DNA of 64,000 bases from Triticum aestivum. Lineage: Eukaryota > Streptophyta > Magnoliopsida > Poales > Poaceae. The notes below the pieces were generated by a model. The model made no database searches and was not told where the DNA came from. It worked only from the letters and a program-made list of their open reading frames with translations. Of this stretch, positions 10,645 to 21,264 are shown piece after piece. The stretch spans positions 126,423,116 to 126,487,115 of the forward strand of contig NC_057797.1 in assembly GCF_018294505.1 (NCBI RefSeq). The letters are read 5' to 3'. The position numbers were made by a program, and so were the translations under genes. How positions within the stretch are numbered: position 1 is the stretch's first letter; the number at the start of each line of letters is the position of its first letter.

Positions 10645-11733
10645 TTAACCGTTTACCACTTTCGGATTTGTGCCCTCGAAGTTGTTGATCTTTATGGCAC
10701 CGGAGCGATAGACCTCTTTGATAACATAGGGGCCTTCCCATTTAGAGAGAAGTTTTCCTGCAAAAAATCTTAAACGAGAGTTGTATAGCAATACATAATC
10801 ACCTACATTAAACTCACGCTTTTGTATCCTTTTGTCATGCCATCTTTTAACTTTTTCTTTAAACAACTTGGCATTTTCATAAGCTTGGGTTCTCCATTCA
10901 TCAAGTGAGCTAATATCAAATAACCTCTTCTCACCGGTAAGTTTAAAATCATAGTTAAGCTCTTTAATAGCCCAATATGCCTTATGTTCTAGTTCGAGAG
11001 GTAAGTGACATGCTTTTCCAAAAACCATTTTATACGGAGACATACCCATAGGATTTTTGTATGCAGTTCTGTAAGCCCATAATGCATCATCACGTTTCTT
11101 GGACCAATTCTTTCTAGACCTATTAACAGTCTTTTGCAAAATTAATTTGAGCTCTCTATTGCTCAACTCTACTTGACCACTAGACTATGGGTGATAAGGA
11201 GATGCAATTCTATGATTAACATCATATTTAGCAAGCATTTTACGGAAAGCACCATGAATAAAGTGTGAACCACCATCAGTCATTAAATATCTAGGGACTC
11301 CAAACCTCGGGAAAATAACTTCTTTAAGCATTTTAATAGAAGTGTTATGATCAGCACTACTAGTTGGAATAGCTTCTACCCACTTAGTAACGTAATCAAC
11401 AGCAACTAGAATATGTGTATATCCATTAGAGGCAGGAAAAGATCCCATATAATCAAAGCCCCAAACATGAAACGGTTCAATAACAAGTGAATAATTCATA
11501 GGCATTTCTTGACGTCTACTAATATTACCAATTCTTTGACATTCATCACAAGACAAGACAAACTTAGGGCATCCTTGAAGAGAGTAGGCCAATAAAAACC
11601 AGATCACAATACCTTATGTGCAGTTCTATCTCCAGCGTGGTGTCCTCCATAAGACTCGGAATGACACTTGTGTAGGATCTGTTGCTGTTCATGCTTAGGT
11701 ACACAACGTCTAAAAACACCATCTACTCCTTCT
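10645..11733 (-). pseudogene. Integrase of element A (Athila), broken
   Basis: Continues the pol frame after RNase H. It holds an HHCC zinc-binding region (about 11690-11530, ending SCDEC), and a DDE core with Asp in WGFDYMG and TDGGSHF and Glu in VELSNRE. The C-terminal part is basic and ends at 10645 with a natural-looking stop. Breaks: a probable 1-nt deletion near 11580, stops in the zinc region, and TAG at 11185-11187 where this family has Gln in an HPQ-type motif. The family inserts element cDNA into the host chromosome; this copy could not make the full enzyme. Confidence 0.85.
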
Positions 11734-13179
11734 TTATAAAGATGTGGAGTAATGTCTCAAATCATAGAAGAACTTTTTCTTTTGTTGGTATGTGAAGCTA
11801 GGTGGCATAAATTTAGCAACAATATAATTAGAATAATCAGCATACCATAGAGTACTACGAGATGTACTTATAACATCTACTTGTTCATCAGGAAAGCTAT
11901 AATTAATAGGTAGTTGGTCATCAAGAATATTTTCTAACCTAGACAAGTTGTCTGCAACGTGGTTCTCAGCTCCCTTTCTATCAACAATATGCAAATCAAA
12001 TTTTTGTAGCAAGAGAACCCATCTAATAAGTCTAGGTTTAGCATCTTTCTTTTCCATAAGATATTTAATAGCAGCATGATCAGTTTGAATAGTCAATTTA
12101 GAATCAACAATATAAGATCTAAACTTATCACAGGCAAATACAACTGCTAAAAGCTCTTTTTCAGTAGTAGCATAATTTCTTTGAGCATTGTCTAGAGTCT
12201 TACTAGCATAATGAATAACATTTAATTTCTTATCAACTCTTTGCCCTAGAACAGCACCTACAGCATAATCACTAGCATCACACATAATTTCAAAGGGTAA
12301 ATTCCAATCAGGTGGCTGAACAACAGGTGCAGAGACTAATGCTTTCTCAAGTGTTTCAAATGCTTCTACACAATCATCATCAAAGACAAATGGTATATAT
12401 TTTTGCAATAAATTAGTCAGGGGCCGAGAAATTTTTGAGAAGTCCTTAATGAACCTCCTGTAAAATCCGGTGTGACCAAGGAAACTTCTTATACCTTTGA
12501 TGTCCTTGGGACATGGCATCTTTTCAATAGCATCCACCTTGGCTTTATCAACTTCAATGCCTCTTTCAGAAACTTTGTGCCCCAAGAAAATACCTTCATT
12601 AACCATAAAGTGGCACTTCTCCCAATTCAAGACAAGATTAGTTTCTTCACATCTCTGCAAAACTCGATCAAGATTGCTCAAGCAATCATCAAAAGAGGAA
12701 CCATAGACGGAAAAGTCGTCCATGAAAACCTCACAAATCTTTTCACAAAAGTCAGAGAATATAGCCATCATGCATCTTTGAAAGGTAGCAGATGCATTAC
12801 ATAAACCAAAAGGCATATGTCTATAAGCAAAAGTACCAAAAGGGCATGTAAAAGTAGTCTTTGATTGATCTCTAGCCGACACAGGTATTTGAGAGAAACC
12901 ATAATAACCATCTAGAAAGCAATAGTGTGTATGTTTGCATAATCTTTCTAGCATTTGATCAATAAAAGGTAAGGGGTAATGATCTTTCTTAGTAGATTTA
13001 TTTAATTTGCGGAAATCAATTACCATCCTATAACTTGTGATAATTCTTTGTGGAATCAATTCATCTTTATCATTAGGAACAAAAGTAATACCTCCCTTCT
13101 TAGGGACACAACGGACAGGACTTACCCACTCACTATCAGCAACGGGATAGATTATACCTGCCTCCAGAAGCTTTAGTAT
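11734..13179 (-). pseudogene. Reverse transcriptase and RNase H of element A
   Basis: Long open frame (441 codons from 13059, with the same frame open back to 13179) carrying the Gypsy RT blocks: a VIDFRKLN motif, the FMDD catalytic box with upstream VF, and an FLGH motif. It continues into RNase H with [11 protein letters not shown] and a [11 protein letters not shown] segment, then an [11 protein letters not shown] linker typical of this clade. The frame is interrupted upstream by a TAA at 13180-13182 separating it from protease, and downstream by a TGA or TAG in the linker to integrase. Catalytic residues look intact although the polyprotein is not. Confidence 0.9.
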
Positions 13180-14049
13180 TTATTTTCTTACCACTTCTTT
13201 CATTTTAGGATTCAGACGTCGTTGAGGATCACGAACTGGTTTAGCATCTGCTTCCAAATTTATTTTATGTTGACATAGAGTGGGACTAATGCCCTTAAGA
13301 TCATCAAGAGTATATCCAATAGAAGCACGGTGCTTCTTCAGAGTTTTCAATAATCTTTCTTCTTCATGCTCTGAAATGTTAGCACTAATAATAACATGAT
13401 ATATCTTCTTTTCATCAAGATAAGCATATTTAAGATTATCAGGCAAAGGTTTGAGCTCAAACACGGGATCACCCTTGGGTGGAGGAGAATCCCCTAAAAT
13501 TTCAACACGCAAATTGTGATGCAGAATAGGTTCCTGTTTAAAGAATACTTCATCTATTTCCCTTCTTTCATTCATGAACATATCATTTTCATGGTCTAGC
13601 AAATAGTGTTCTAAAGGATCACTAGGAGGTACGACAATAGAAGCAAGACCAATAATTTCATCCTTACTAGGTAATTCTTCCTTATGATGTTGTTTACTAA
13701 ATTTAGAGAAATTAAACTCATGAACCATATCATCCAAGCCAATAGTAACAACATTCTTTGTGCAATCTATGGTAGCATTAACAGTATTTAAGAAGGGTCT
13801 ACCAAATATAATTGGACAAAAGCTATCTTGCGGAGAAGTAAGAACAAGAAAATCAGCAGGATATTTAGTTTTCCCACACAAGACTTCAACATCTCTAACA
13901 ATTCCAATTGGGGCAATAGTATCTCTATTAGCAAGTTTAATAGTAACATCAATATCTTCTAACTCAACAGGTGCAATTTCATTCTTAATCTCTTTGTATA
14001 AGTCATGAGGTATAACACTAGCACTAGCACCCCATATCACATAAGCCAT
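13180..14049 (-). pseudogene. Aspartic protease and linker of element A
   Basis: Frame after gag with the retroviral-type protease signature GASASVIP, a flap region, and the C-terminal IIFGRPFLNT motif. Gag ends at an early stop because a G run (about 14027-14031) appears to carry one extra base, which shifts the frame exactly at the catalytic DMGA site. The rest is a long acidic linker leading to RT. The ORF ends at 13180 with TAA, in the same frame as the following RT. Confidence 0.85.
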
Positions 14050-15247
14050 GATAACAATGATCTCCTATTTTAACAGAAATAACAGGCATGCCTACCACAG
14101 GTCTATGTTTATCCTTATCACAAGGTTTAGCAATTTTAGCAGTTTCACCTTCGAACTGAATAACATGCCCATCAATATTATTAGACAAGAGATCTTTAAC
14201 AATAGCAATATTAGGTTCTACTTTAACTTGCTCAGGAGGTGTATAAGTTCTAATATTGCTTTTACGAACAACAGTTGAAGCTTTAGCATGATCCTTTATT
14301 CTAACAGGGAAAGGTGGTTTCTCAATATAAGAAGTAGGAACAATAGGATCATTATAAGTGACAGTCTTTTCTTCAACTTTAATAGGTGCAACTACTTTTA
14401 CTTCTATGGGAGGATGATATTTAAACCACTTCTCCTTAGGGAGATCAACATAAGTAGCAAAAGATTCACAGAAAGAAGCTACTATCTCAGAGTCAAGTCC
14501 ATATTTAGTGCTAAACTTACGGAAAATATCGGTATCCATAAAAGATTTAACACAATCAAACTTAGGTGTCATACCTGGCTCCTTACCTTCGTCGAGGTCC
14601 CAATCTTCAGAGTTGCGTTTAATTCTATCCAATAAATTCCATCTGAATTCAATAGTCTTCATCATAAAAGAGCCAGCACAAGAAGTATCGAGCATGGTGC
14701 GATTGTTTTCAGAAAGCCGAGCATAAAAACTTTGCATAATTATTTCTCTTGAGACCTCATGATTGGGGCATGAATATAACATTGATTTAAGCCTCCCCCA
14801 AGCTTGAGCGATGCTTTCTCCTTTGCGAGGCCAGAAATTATATATATAATTGCGATCACGATGAACAAGATGCATAGGGTAATACTTTTGATGAAATTCC
14901 AGCTTCAATCTTTTATAGTCCCATGATCTCATATCATCACATAGCCTATACCATATCAATGCATCTCCCTTCAAAGATAAAGGGAAGACCTTCTTCTTAG
15001 CAACATCATCAGGTATACCTGCAAGCTTAAATAATCCACAAACTTCATCCACATATATTAAGTGCTCATCAGGATGCTTTGTTCCATCTCCTGTAAAAGG
15101 ATTAGCTAGCAGTTTTTCTATCATACCCGAAGGATACTCATAAGGAATTTCATTTTCAATAGGTTCAGTAGGTTGACGAGCAACTCTTTGCTCTACTGGA
15201 CGAGGTGAAGATACCCCGAACAAGCCCCTCAGAGAATTACTTTCCAT
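14024..15247 (-). CDS. Gag of Athila-type element A
   Basis: Open frame of 407 codons starting 65 bp inside the primer binding site. Residues about 45-200 form the Gypsy gag core: NPFTGDGTKHPDEHL, FPLSLKGDALIWYRL, and AQAWGRL followed by a Cys/His-poor helix-rich region. No CCHC zinc knuckle is seen, as is usual for Athila gag. The last quarter is proline- and valine-rich, leading to the protease active site DMG at the C-terminus, where a frameshift ends it. It is possibly still translatable as a gag protein, but the fusion to pol is lost. The start is the first Met after the primer site. Confidence 0.85.
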   Translation of the reverse strand: MESNSLRGLFGVSSPRPVEQRVARQPTEPIENEIPYEYPSGMIEKLLANPFTGDGTKHPDEHLIYVDEVCGLFKLAGIPDDVAKKKVFPLSLKGDALIWYRLCDDMRSWDYKRLKLEFHQKYYPMHLVHRDRNYIYNFWPRKGESIAQAWGRLKSMLYSCPNHEVSREIIMQSFYARLSENNRTMLDTSCAGSFMMKTIEFRWNLLDRIKRNSEDWDLDEGKEPGMTPKFDCVKSFMDTDIFRKFSTKYGLDSEIVASFCESFATYVDLPKEKWFKYHPPIEVKVVAPIKVEEKTVTYNDPIVPTSYIEKPPFPVRIKDHAKASTVVRKSNIRTYTPPEQVKVEPNIAIVKDLLSNNIDGHVIQFEGETAKIAKPCDKDKHRPVVGMPVISVKIGDHCYHGLCDMGC

Positions 15248-15311
15248 AGTAACAAGTGACAGTAAATTTCAGCACACTATACAAATTTTTCCTTACCAAA
15301 GGCGCTACACT

Positions 15312-15328
15312 CCCCGGCAATGGCTCCA
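15312..15328 (-). other. Primer binding site of A (tRNA-Asp type)
   Basis: On the minus strand TGGAGCCATTGCCGGGG, 17 nt complementary to the 3' end of plant tRNA-Asp with two mismatches, 11 bp from the 5' LTR. The unmutated form is in element D. Confidence 0.85.
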
Positions 15329-15339
15329 GAAAAGAGTCT

Positions 15340-16853
15340 TGATGACCCACAAGTATAGGGTATCTATCGTAGTCCTTTCAATAAGTAAGAGTGTCGAACC
15401 CAACAAGGAGCAGAAGGAAATGATAAGCGGTTTTCAGCAAGGTATTCTCTGAAAGTACTGAAATAAGTGGTAACAGATAGTTTTGTGATAAGATAGATTG
15501 TAACGAGCAACAAGTAACAAAAGTAAATAAAGTGCAGCAAGGTGGCCCAATCCTTTTGTAGCAAAGGACAAGCCGGAACAAACTCTTATAATAGGAAAAG
15601 CACTCCCGAGGACACATGGGAATATCGTCAAGCTAGTTTTCATCACGTTCATATGATTCGCATTCGATACTTTGATAATTTGATATGTGGGTGGACCGGT
15701 GCTTGGGTGCTGTTCTTACATGAACAAGCATCCCACTTATGATTAACCTCTATTGCAAGCATCCGCAAATACAACAAAAGTATTAAGGTAAACCTAACCA
15801 TAGCATGAAACATGTGGATCCAAATCAGCCCCTTACGAAGCAACGCATAAACTAGGGTTTAAGCTTTTGTCACTCTAGCAACCCATCATCTACTTATTAC
15901 TTCCCAATGCCTTCCTCTAGGCCCAAATAATGGTGAAGTGTTATGTAGTCGACGTTCACATAACACCACTAGAGGCTAGACAACATACATCTTATCAAAA
16001 TATCAAACGAATACCAAATCACATGACTACTCATAGCAAGACTTCTCCCTTGTCCTCGGGAACGAACGTAATTACTCACAAAGCATATTCATGTTCATAA
16101 TCAGAGGGGTATTAGTATGCATATAGGATCTGAACATATGATCTTCCACCAATTAAACCAACTAGCATCAACTACAAGGAGTAATCAACACTACTAGCAA
16201 CCTACTAGCACCAATCCCGGACTTTGAGACAAGAATTGGATACAAGAGATGAACTATGGTTTGGAGATGAGATGGTGCTGGTGAAGATGTTGATGGAGAT
16301 TGCCCTCTCCTGACGAGAGGAGCGTTGGTGATGACGATGGTGATGATTTCCCCCTCCCGTAGGGAAGTTTCCCCGGCAGAACAGCTCTGCCGGAGCTCTA
16401 GATTGGATCCGCCAAGGTTCCGCCTCGTGGCGGCGGAGTCTCGTCCCGAAAAGTTCCTTGCCATTTTTTTCTCATCGAAAGACCTCATATAGGAGAAGAT
16501 GGGCGTCGGAGAGCCACCAGGGGGCCCACGAGGTAGGGGGCGCACCCTAGGAGGGGCGCCCCCCACCCTCGTGAGCAGGGTGTGGGCCCCCTGGCCTTCA
16601 TCTTTGGCATGGATTTTTCTTTATTTCTTTTAAGACGTTCCATGGAGTTACAGGACTTTTGGAGTAGCGCATAATAGGTCTCTAATATTTGCTCCTTTTC
16701 CAGACCAGAATTCCAGCTGCCGGCATTCTCCCTCTTTATGTAAACCTTGTAAAATAAGAGAGAATAGCCATAAGTATTGTGACATAAAGTGAAATAACAG
16801 TCCATAATGCGATAAATATCGATATAAAAGCATGATGCAAAATGGACGTATCA
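15340..16853 (-). repeat. 5' LTR of element A
   Basis: 1514 bp, the same length as the left copy. In sense the order is U3, GC-rich quasi-palindrome (16513-16592), a TATA-like segment (about 16484-16494), then R-U5. Followed outside by GTGTT, the target duplication. Confidence 0.95.
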
Positions 16854-16858
16854 GTGTT

Positions 16859-17063
16859 CCTCAGTCGACGCATCCAACCTCTCCAAGCTCGTGATCACCC
16901 GATGTGGATGTACTCGGGCCCCGAAGACACAACTCGAATCCACCTGGAGGAGGTTGATGAGGAGAAGGTGGCCTAGTGGCTCAGGAGCATTACTGGGAAC
17001 AAGGATAACCCTAGGGGATCTAGGAGGATTCTGCCATTCCACGCCGACAAAGCTCCAGAAGAG
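16859..17063 (+). pseudogene. Tat antisense gene, rest of exon 1
   Basis: Resumes the frame cut at 534 by element A; the duplicated GTGTT (16854-16858) is excluded. The frame reads a RRIQPLQARDHPMWMYSG section, an acidic EEVDEEKVA segment, and a WLRSITGNKDNPRGSRR motif characteristic of this family. A TAG at 16974-16976 replaces what is probably Gln. A splice donor (GTCAGG) follows at 17064. Confidence 0.65.
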
Positions 17064-17149
17064 GTCAGGCGTGATTTACCGAGTGTTTTTTCTTTTCGAC
17101 CTCTGATTGTTCTTGAATCTGACTGATGTTTGTAACTTGTGTCTTGTAG

Positions 17150-17943
17150 ATTTTCACCAAGATGTACTCAATGCTGAGCGGGGAGCAGTACCAGGAAGGA
17201 GTTGAGAGTGATGACGAGAGCGGTGATTATCAGTATGCGGACAACAGCAAGGAGAACAGTGAGGACTCTAGTAGCAGCGAAGAAGTCGACCCGCCACCCC
17301 GCTCTGAGCAGTGCTCCAAGCAGTCGCATGACCCCGCAGGAGGGCGCGACAAAGTGGTCTCACCGAGTGCGAAAATACCAAAGCACACTCGGACCTTGAC
17401 TCGAGAGCTCTCGGAAAAGGCCACGAGACAGCCTAGAGTCATTCCACAGAAGCCCCGGAAGGCTCTGCCCAGGACCAAGGTGGCCATGACTGTTGCTTCG
17501 GCTAAGTGTTTCTTATCTTTGACTTTTGTTTCCATTGCAACTTTCTTCTTTAGTTTGACCGAGTGAAATTTGTAACTTTCAGTGCTACCACTTCTGCAAC
17601 ATCCATGGAAGTCGACGAGGAGCGAGGTGACGCGGAAACCGCAGACATGGCCACTTCTCGGGCAGGTTAGATCCCACAGCTAAGCCTTTGCTTTTCCGAC
17701 TATTTTGGTAAGCGACTGAAACCTTTTTGCCAAGTGTTTTGTAGTGCCGGCAAATGTTATTCAGCTTCCGAACGATGATGATGATGAAGAAGTTCCTTCA
17801 AGGAATACAGGGAGAAGGGGCAGGAGTTTGAGCAGGAGGGTGGCTGCCAGCAAAGCACCTCGCCCAACATTTGAACCTGAAGTTCAGCAACTTCGTGATC
17901 CAGTACGTACTACTGTCTCGTTTATTGATCCCTTGTCGACTGA
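17150..17943 (+). pseudogene. Tat antisense gene, exons 2-4
   Basis: Three coding blocks separated by short introns with GT...AG borders: 17150-17505 (acidic then basic, low complexity, with many Ser, Glu and Arg), 17583-17665, and 17745-17943 (DDDD acid patch then RGRS-type basic repeats). The charged middle part probably forms a disordered linker between the globular N-terminal domain and the C-terminal coiled coil. Exon 4 is cut at 17943 by the Copia solo LTR and resumes at 19636. Exon borders are predicted from splice consensus and frame. Confidence 0.55.
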
Positions 17944-18299
17944 TGAAAGTGCAACTATCCCTGGGTGGTTTTGGTAATTCCTAGCAACATATAGCTCATT
18001 GAGCTAACATTATTCCAAGATTAATATTTCAGGAAAAGCTCAATGAATGGCATGGCATGGATGAGGAAAGTGGATCCCTCAAAATTCTAAGGACAAAAAG
18101 TTTGGCTCAAGCGTGAAGCTCAAGAATCTACATTTTATATTTTAGTGATCCAAGATCACATTGAGTCTATAGGAAAAGCCAATACTATCAATTAGGGATG
18201 AGGTGTTGCTTAATGGCTTGCTTGCTCAAAGTGCTTAGTGATATGCTCCAAAATCCTCAACTACTCTCCCACATCCACATATGACCTAAACCAAAAAGT

Positions 18300-18775
18300 C
18301 AAACTCGGCCCCACCGATTATTTCTATCCAGCGCCACCGAGTTTCAAATGTCATAACCACTGCCACAAACCCTGGGCAAATCGGTCTCACCGATAGGGAT
18401 TTCGGTCTCACCGAGATGGGATTGTAATCTCTCTGTTTCCCTTCATAATGTTTCGGTCTTACCGAGATGAGCGATTGGTCCCACCGAGATTGCAATGTAA
18501 ACTCTCTGTTTCCCTTTTGTAACATTTCGGTCTCACCGAGATGAGCGAATCGGTCCCACTGAGTTTACCTGACCAACTCTCTTGTTAGCTTATTACCAAA
18601 ATCGGTCCCACCGAGTTTGTGTAATCAGTCACACCGAGATTACGTTATGCCCTAACCCTAACCATATCGGTCCTACCGAGTTGCATCTCAGTCCCACCGA
18701 AAATCCTAACGGTCACTAGGTTTGCTGAATCGGTCCGACCGAGTTTAACCATTCGGTCCCACCGAGTTTGGCAAA
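18300..18775 (+). repeat. Cluster of about 14 CGGT-NNN-ACCG dyads in the Copia LTR
   Basis: The motif TCGGTCCCACCGAG and variants (TTCGGTCTCACCGAGATG and others) recurs about 14 times in under 480 bp. Each is a short inverted repeat CGGT/ACCG with a 3-nt centre, followed by AGTTT or AGATG. Located upstream of the TATA box, as an enhancer would be. Confidence 0.85.
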
Positions 18776-18808
18776 GTGTGTGTAACGGTTAGATTCTGTG
18801 TGGAGGCT

Positions 18809-18816
18809 ATATATAC
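18809..18816 (+). promoter_or_regulatory. TATA box of the Copia LTR
   Basis: CTATATATACCCCTCC context, just after the dyad cluster and before a CT-rich start region. Typical core promoter position in a plant LTR. Confidence 0.7.
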
Positions 18817-19635
18817 CCCTCCACCCACTCTTCATTCGTGGAGAGAGCCATCAGAACATACCTACACTTCCAATACACATTTTCTGAGAGAGAACCACCT
18901 ACAGTTGTGTTGAGGTCAAGATATTCCATTCCAACCATATGAATCTTGATCTCTAGCCTTCCCCAAATTGCTTTCCACTCAAATCTTCTTTCCACCAAAT
19001 CCAAATCTTGTGAGAGAGAGTTGATTGTTGGGGAGACTATCATTTGAAGCACAAGAGCAAGGAGTTCATCATCAACACACCATTTGTTACTTCTTGGAGA
19101 GTGGTGTCTCCTAGATTGGCTAGGTGTCACTTGGGAGCCTCCGACAATATTGTGGAGTTGAACCAAGGAGTTTGTAAGGGCAAGGAGATCGCCTACTTCA
19201 TGAAGATCTACTGCTAGTAAGGCAAGGCCTTCATGGGCGACGGCCGTGATGGAATAGACAAGGTTGCTTCTTCGTGGACCCTTCGTGGGTGGAGCCCTCC
19301 GTGGACTCGCGCAACCGTTACCCTCCGTGGGTTGAAGTCTCCATCAATGTGGATGTACGATAGCACCACCTAACGGAACCACAACAAAAACATCCGTGTC
19401 TCCAATTGTGTTTGAATCCTCCAAACCCTTCCCTTTACATTCTTGCAAGTTGCATGCTTTACTTTCCGCTGCTCATATACTCTTTTGCATGCTTGCTTGA
19501 ATTTTGTGGAGATTGCTTGACCTGTGCTAAGATAGCTAAAATCTGCCAAGAACTAAAATTGGGAAAAGGCTAGATTTTTATTTGGTCAAGTAGTCTAATC
19601 ACCCCCTCTAGACATACTTTCGATCCTACAACTGA

Positions 19636-19882
19636 CCAGCCTTTGGCATCGACTGCTCCGGCTCCCGGCCCGATCGTACAACCTCAAGCTCCAAATCCAC
19701 CGCCCACGTCATCGGTTCCCTCGTCTGTTCCGTTTGCTCTGCACCACATCCCGGAGGACCAAGTGGGAGCTGCCAAAGAAGCTATGATCCAGATGGGAGT
19801 GATGATGGACCGACTGAAGGTGGTGTATGACACCAGCAAGGCTGCCTACGACGCCAGCTCTACTCTTTAAGCTAATGTCCGA
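19636..19882 (+). pseudogene. Tat antisense gene, rest of exon 4
   Basis: Resumes the frame cut by the Copia solo LTR. A proline/alanine/serine-rich linker of about 35 residues is followed by an Ile-Pro-Glu-Asp region and an amphipathic helix start (DQVGAAKEAMIQMGVMMDRL). TAA at 19868-19870 breaks the frame, probably from CAA. A consensus donor GTAAGT follows at 19883. The intron to 20396 contains two copies of a section with GTGGGGGCACGCT and AGTCCCCGAGAC (about 20078-20125 and 20221-20265). Confidence 0.6.
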
Positions 19883-20396
19883 GTAAGTGGGATTGTAAGT
19901 TGATCTCTGATTGGTTTTCCAACTCGATTCGTGTTCTGTTAGGATATGTTATCTGAAAATTGTTGCTTTAATATTCATCTGCACCTTGCACCTGTACACC
20001 CACTGGGTGTTTCTTGTAACTGCGTAGCTTCTTTCACTCGAATTAGACAGATAATGTCGAGTGAGTTCTTGTTCTAGTGGGGGCACGCTCAGTGCACCCA
20101 CTAGGTGTAGTCCCCGAGACCGCTGTTGACTGCGGGCAGTCGACGATGGTCTTAGAACATATGCTTTTTTACTCCTTCCACTCGGGCTGGGCGGACCATG
20201 CTGAGTGGGAAATCAAACCAGTGGGGGCACGCTAAGTGCACCCACTGGGTGTAGTCCCCGAGACTGCTGTTGAATGTGCGATTCGGCAGCAGTCTTAGAA
20301 CTCTTTTTGTTGTGGCCATTTAATCTTGCACACTTTCCACTCGGAAGTAACTGATCTTCATTTTCATCAACTGACTTGTCTTTTTGTTGATTGCAG

Positions 20397-20940
20397 AGAG
20401 CTTGTGAACTTGGGACCAAGTACGCTGATTTGAAGAAGAAGCATATCCAACTCAATCTCGACCTGGAGTTAGCCAAGGAGAACTTGAATAAAGCCCAAGA
20501 CGAAGCAGCTATGATGGGAGGTAACAATTTGTTGATTGCTTGCCTTGCCATCTTTTCCTTTTCATCCTTTGAACCGAGTGATTCCACTTGAACAGATGTG
20601 CCTAGTGAAAATCGTCAACTCCAAGCTCGTCTGAAGAATGTTATTTCTTTAGACAAAATGAAGCGGGCTTTGGAGCAGAAAGACCTCGATCTTGCGGCAG
20701 TGCAGAAGACGGCGCGTGAGAAAACTAAACTTGCTGACAAGATGCTAGCTTCAGTCGGAAAGTTGGAAGAGGAGAACGCCAAGCTAAAAACTATTGTTGA
20801 CGAGGCGAATAAAGAGGTTGTGCAACTGAAGGAGGAGAAGGTGGCTTTTGCTAACAAAGTGGATGTTCTCACTCGGAAGAGGGACGAACTGGAAACTTAT
20901 CTGGGTGATCTTTCCAAGAAGATGTTTCTCATGCTTGAAG
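20397..20940 (+). pseudogene. Tat antisense gene, coiled-coil exons 5-6
   Basis: Exon 5 (20397-20520) and exon 6 (20596-20940) are open and encode a long heptad-patterned helix rich in Lys, Glu and Leu, about 155 residues, clearly a coiled coil and a likely dimerisation region. The intron between them (20521-20595) has GT...CAG borders. The donor GTACTT follows exon 6. These are the best preserved exons of the gene. Confidence 0.65.
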
Positions 20941-21019
20941 GTACTTTCCCTTGTCCCATTGATTACAAAGAACTTCTTCACCATGTTGGTGCCAATTCAT
21001 TACCTTTCAGTGCGTGCAG

Positions 21020-21259
21020 AATTCTGTCAGAATTGAGGAGGAAACTGGGTGGATGGAGACAGGACTGGACCCCGTCAACTCTCTCGTCAAGGACGAGGCT
21101 GCCATGAACGTGCTGCGACTGGAATCTCGTCTTTCTAGTGTCTTGTACTACGTCACCCGATCGACAAGGAGTTATAGCCATAGGATGTGCTTCTGACGAC
21201 CTCGAGTCACTGATGACTCGACTCAACAGCATCCCTGGCCGAGTGCAGGCATGGAAGAA
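21020..21259 (+). pseudogene. Tat antisense gene, exon 7, first part
   Basis: Starts after an intron ending TGCAG. A FCQN/EEETG section and a VKDEAAMNVLRLESRL helix are recognisable, but an apparent 2-nt loss near 21033 and a second shift near 21195 break the frame. Cut after 21259 by solo LTR C. Confidence 0.6.
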
Positions 21260-21264
21260 GTCAG

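Larger units (their letters stand above)
535..16853 (-). mobile_element. Element A: Athila-type Gypsy LTR retrotransposon with gag-pol
   Basis: Full-length element read on the minus strand, with two LTRs of 1514 bp each and a perfect 5-bp target duplication GTGTT (530-534 and 16854-16858). Order in sense direction: 5' LTR (15340-16853), a tRNA-Asp primer site, gag, protease, RT-RNase H, integrase, a GC-rich promoter-like block, a third ORF (10202-9681), a long 3' UTR holding element B, a polypurine tract and the 3' LTR (535-2048). The tRNA-Asp primer site and the ORF after pol point to the Athila lineage. Without B the element is about 10.3 kb. In the first 330 bp or so of the LTRs I count about ten substitutions, so the insertion is not recent. 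A gag-pro frameshift and several stops make it non-coding for a full polyprotein. Confidence 0.93.
17944..19630 (+). mobile_element. Copia-type solo LTR in the Tat antisense gene
   Basis: A single LTR of 1687 bp, TGAAAGTGCA...TCCTACA, flanked by the perfect duplication ACTGA (17939-17943 and 19631-19635). No internal domain or second LTR is present, so it is a solo LTR left by recombination. The sequence resembles SIRE/Maximus-type Copia LTRs of Triticeae from memory. It contains a cluster of CGGTnnnACCG dyads (18300-18775) followed by a TATA box. Orientation is taken from the TATA box and the CTACA end. Confidence 0.85.
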
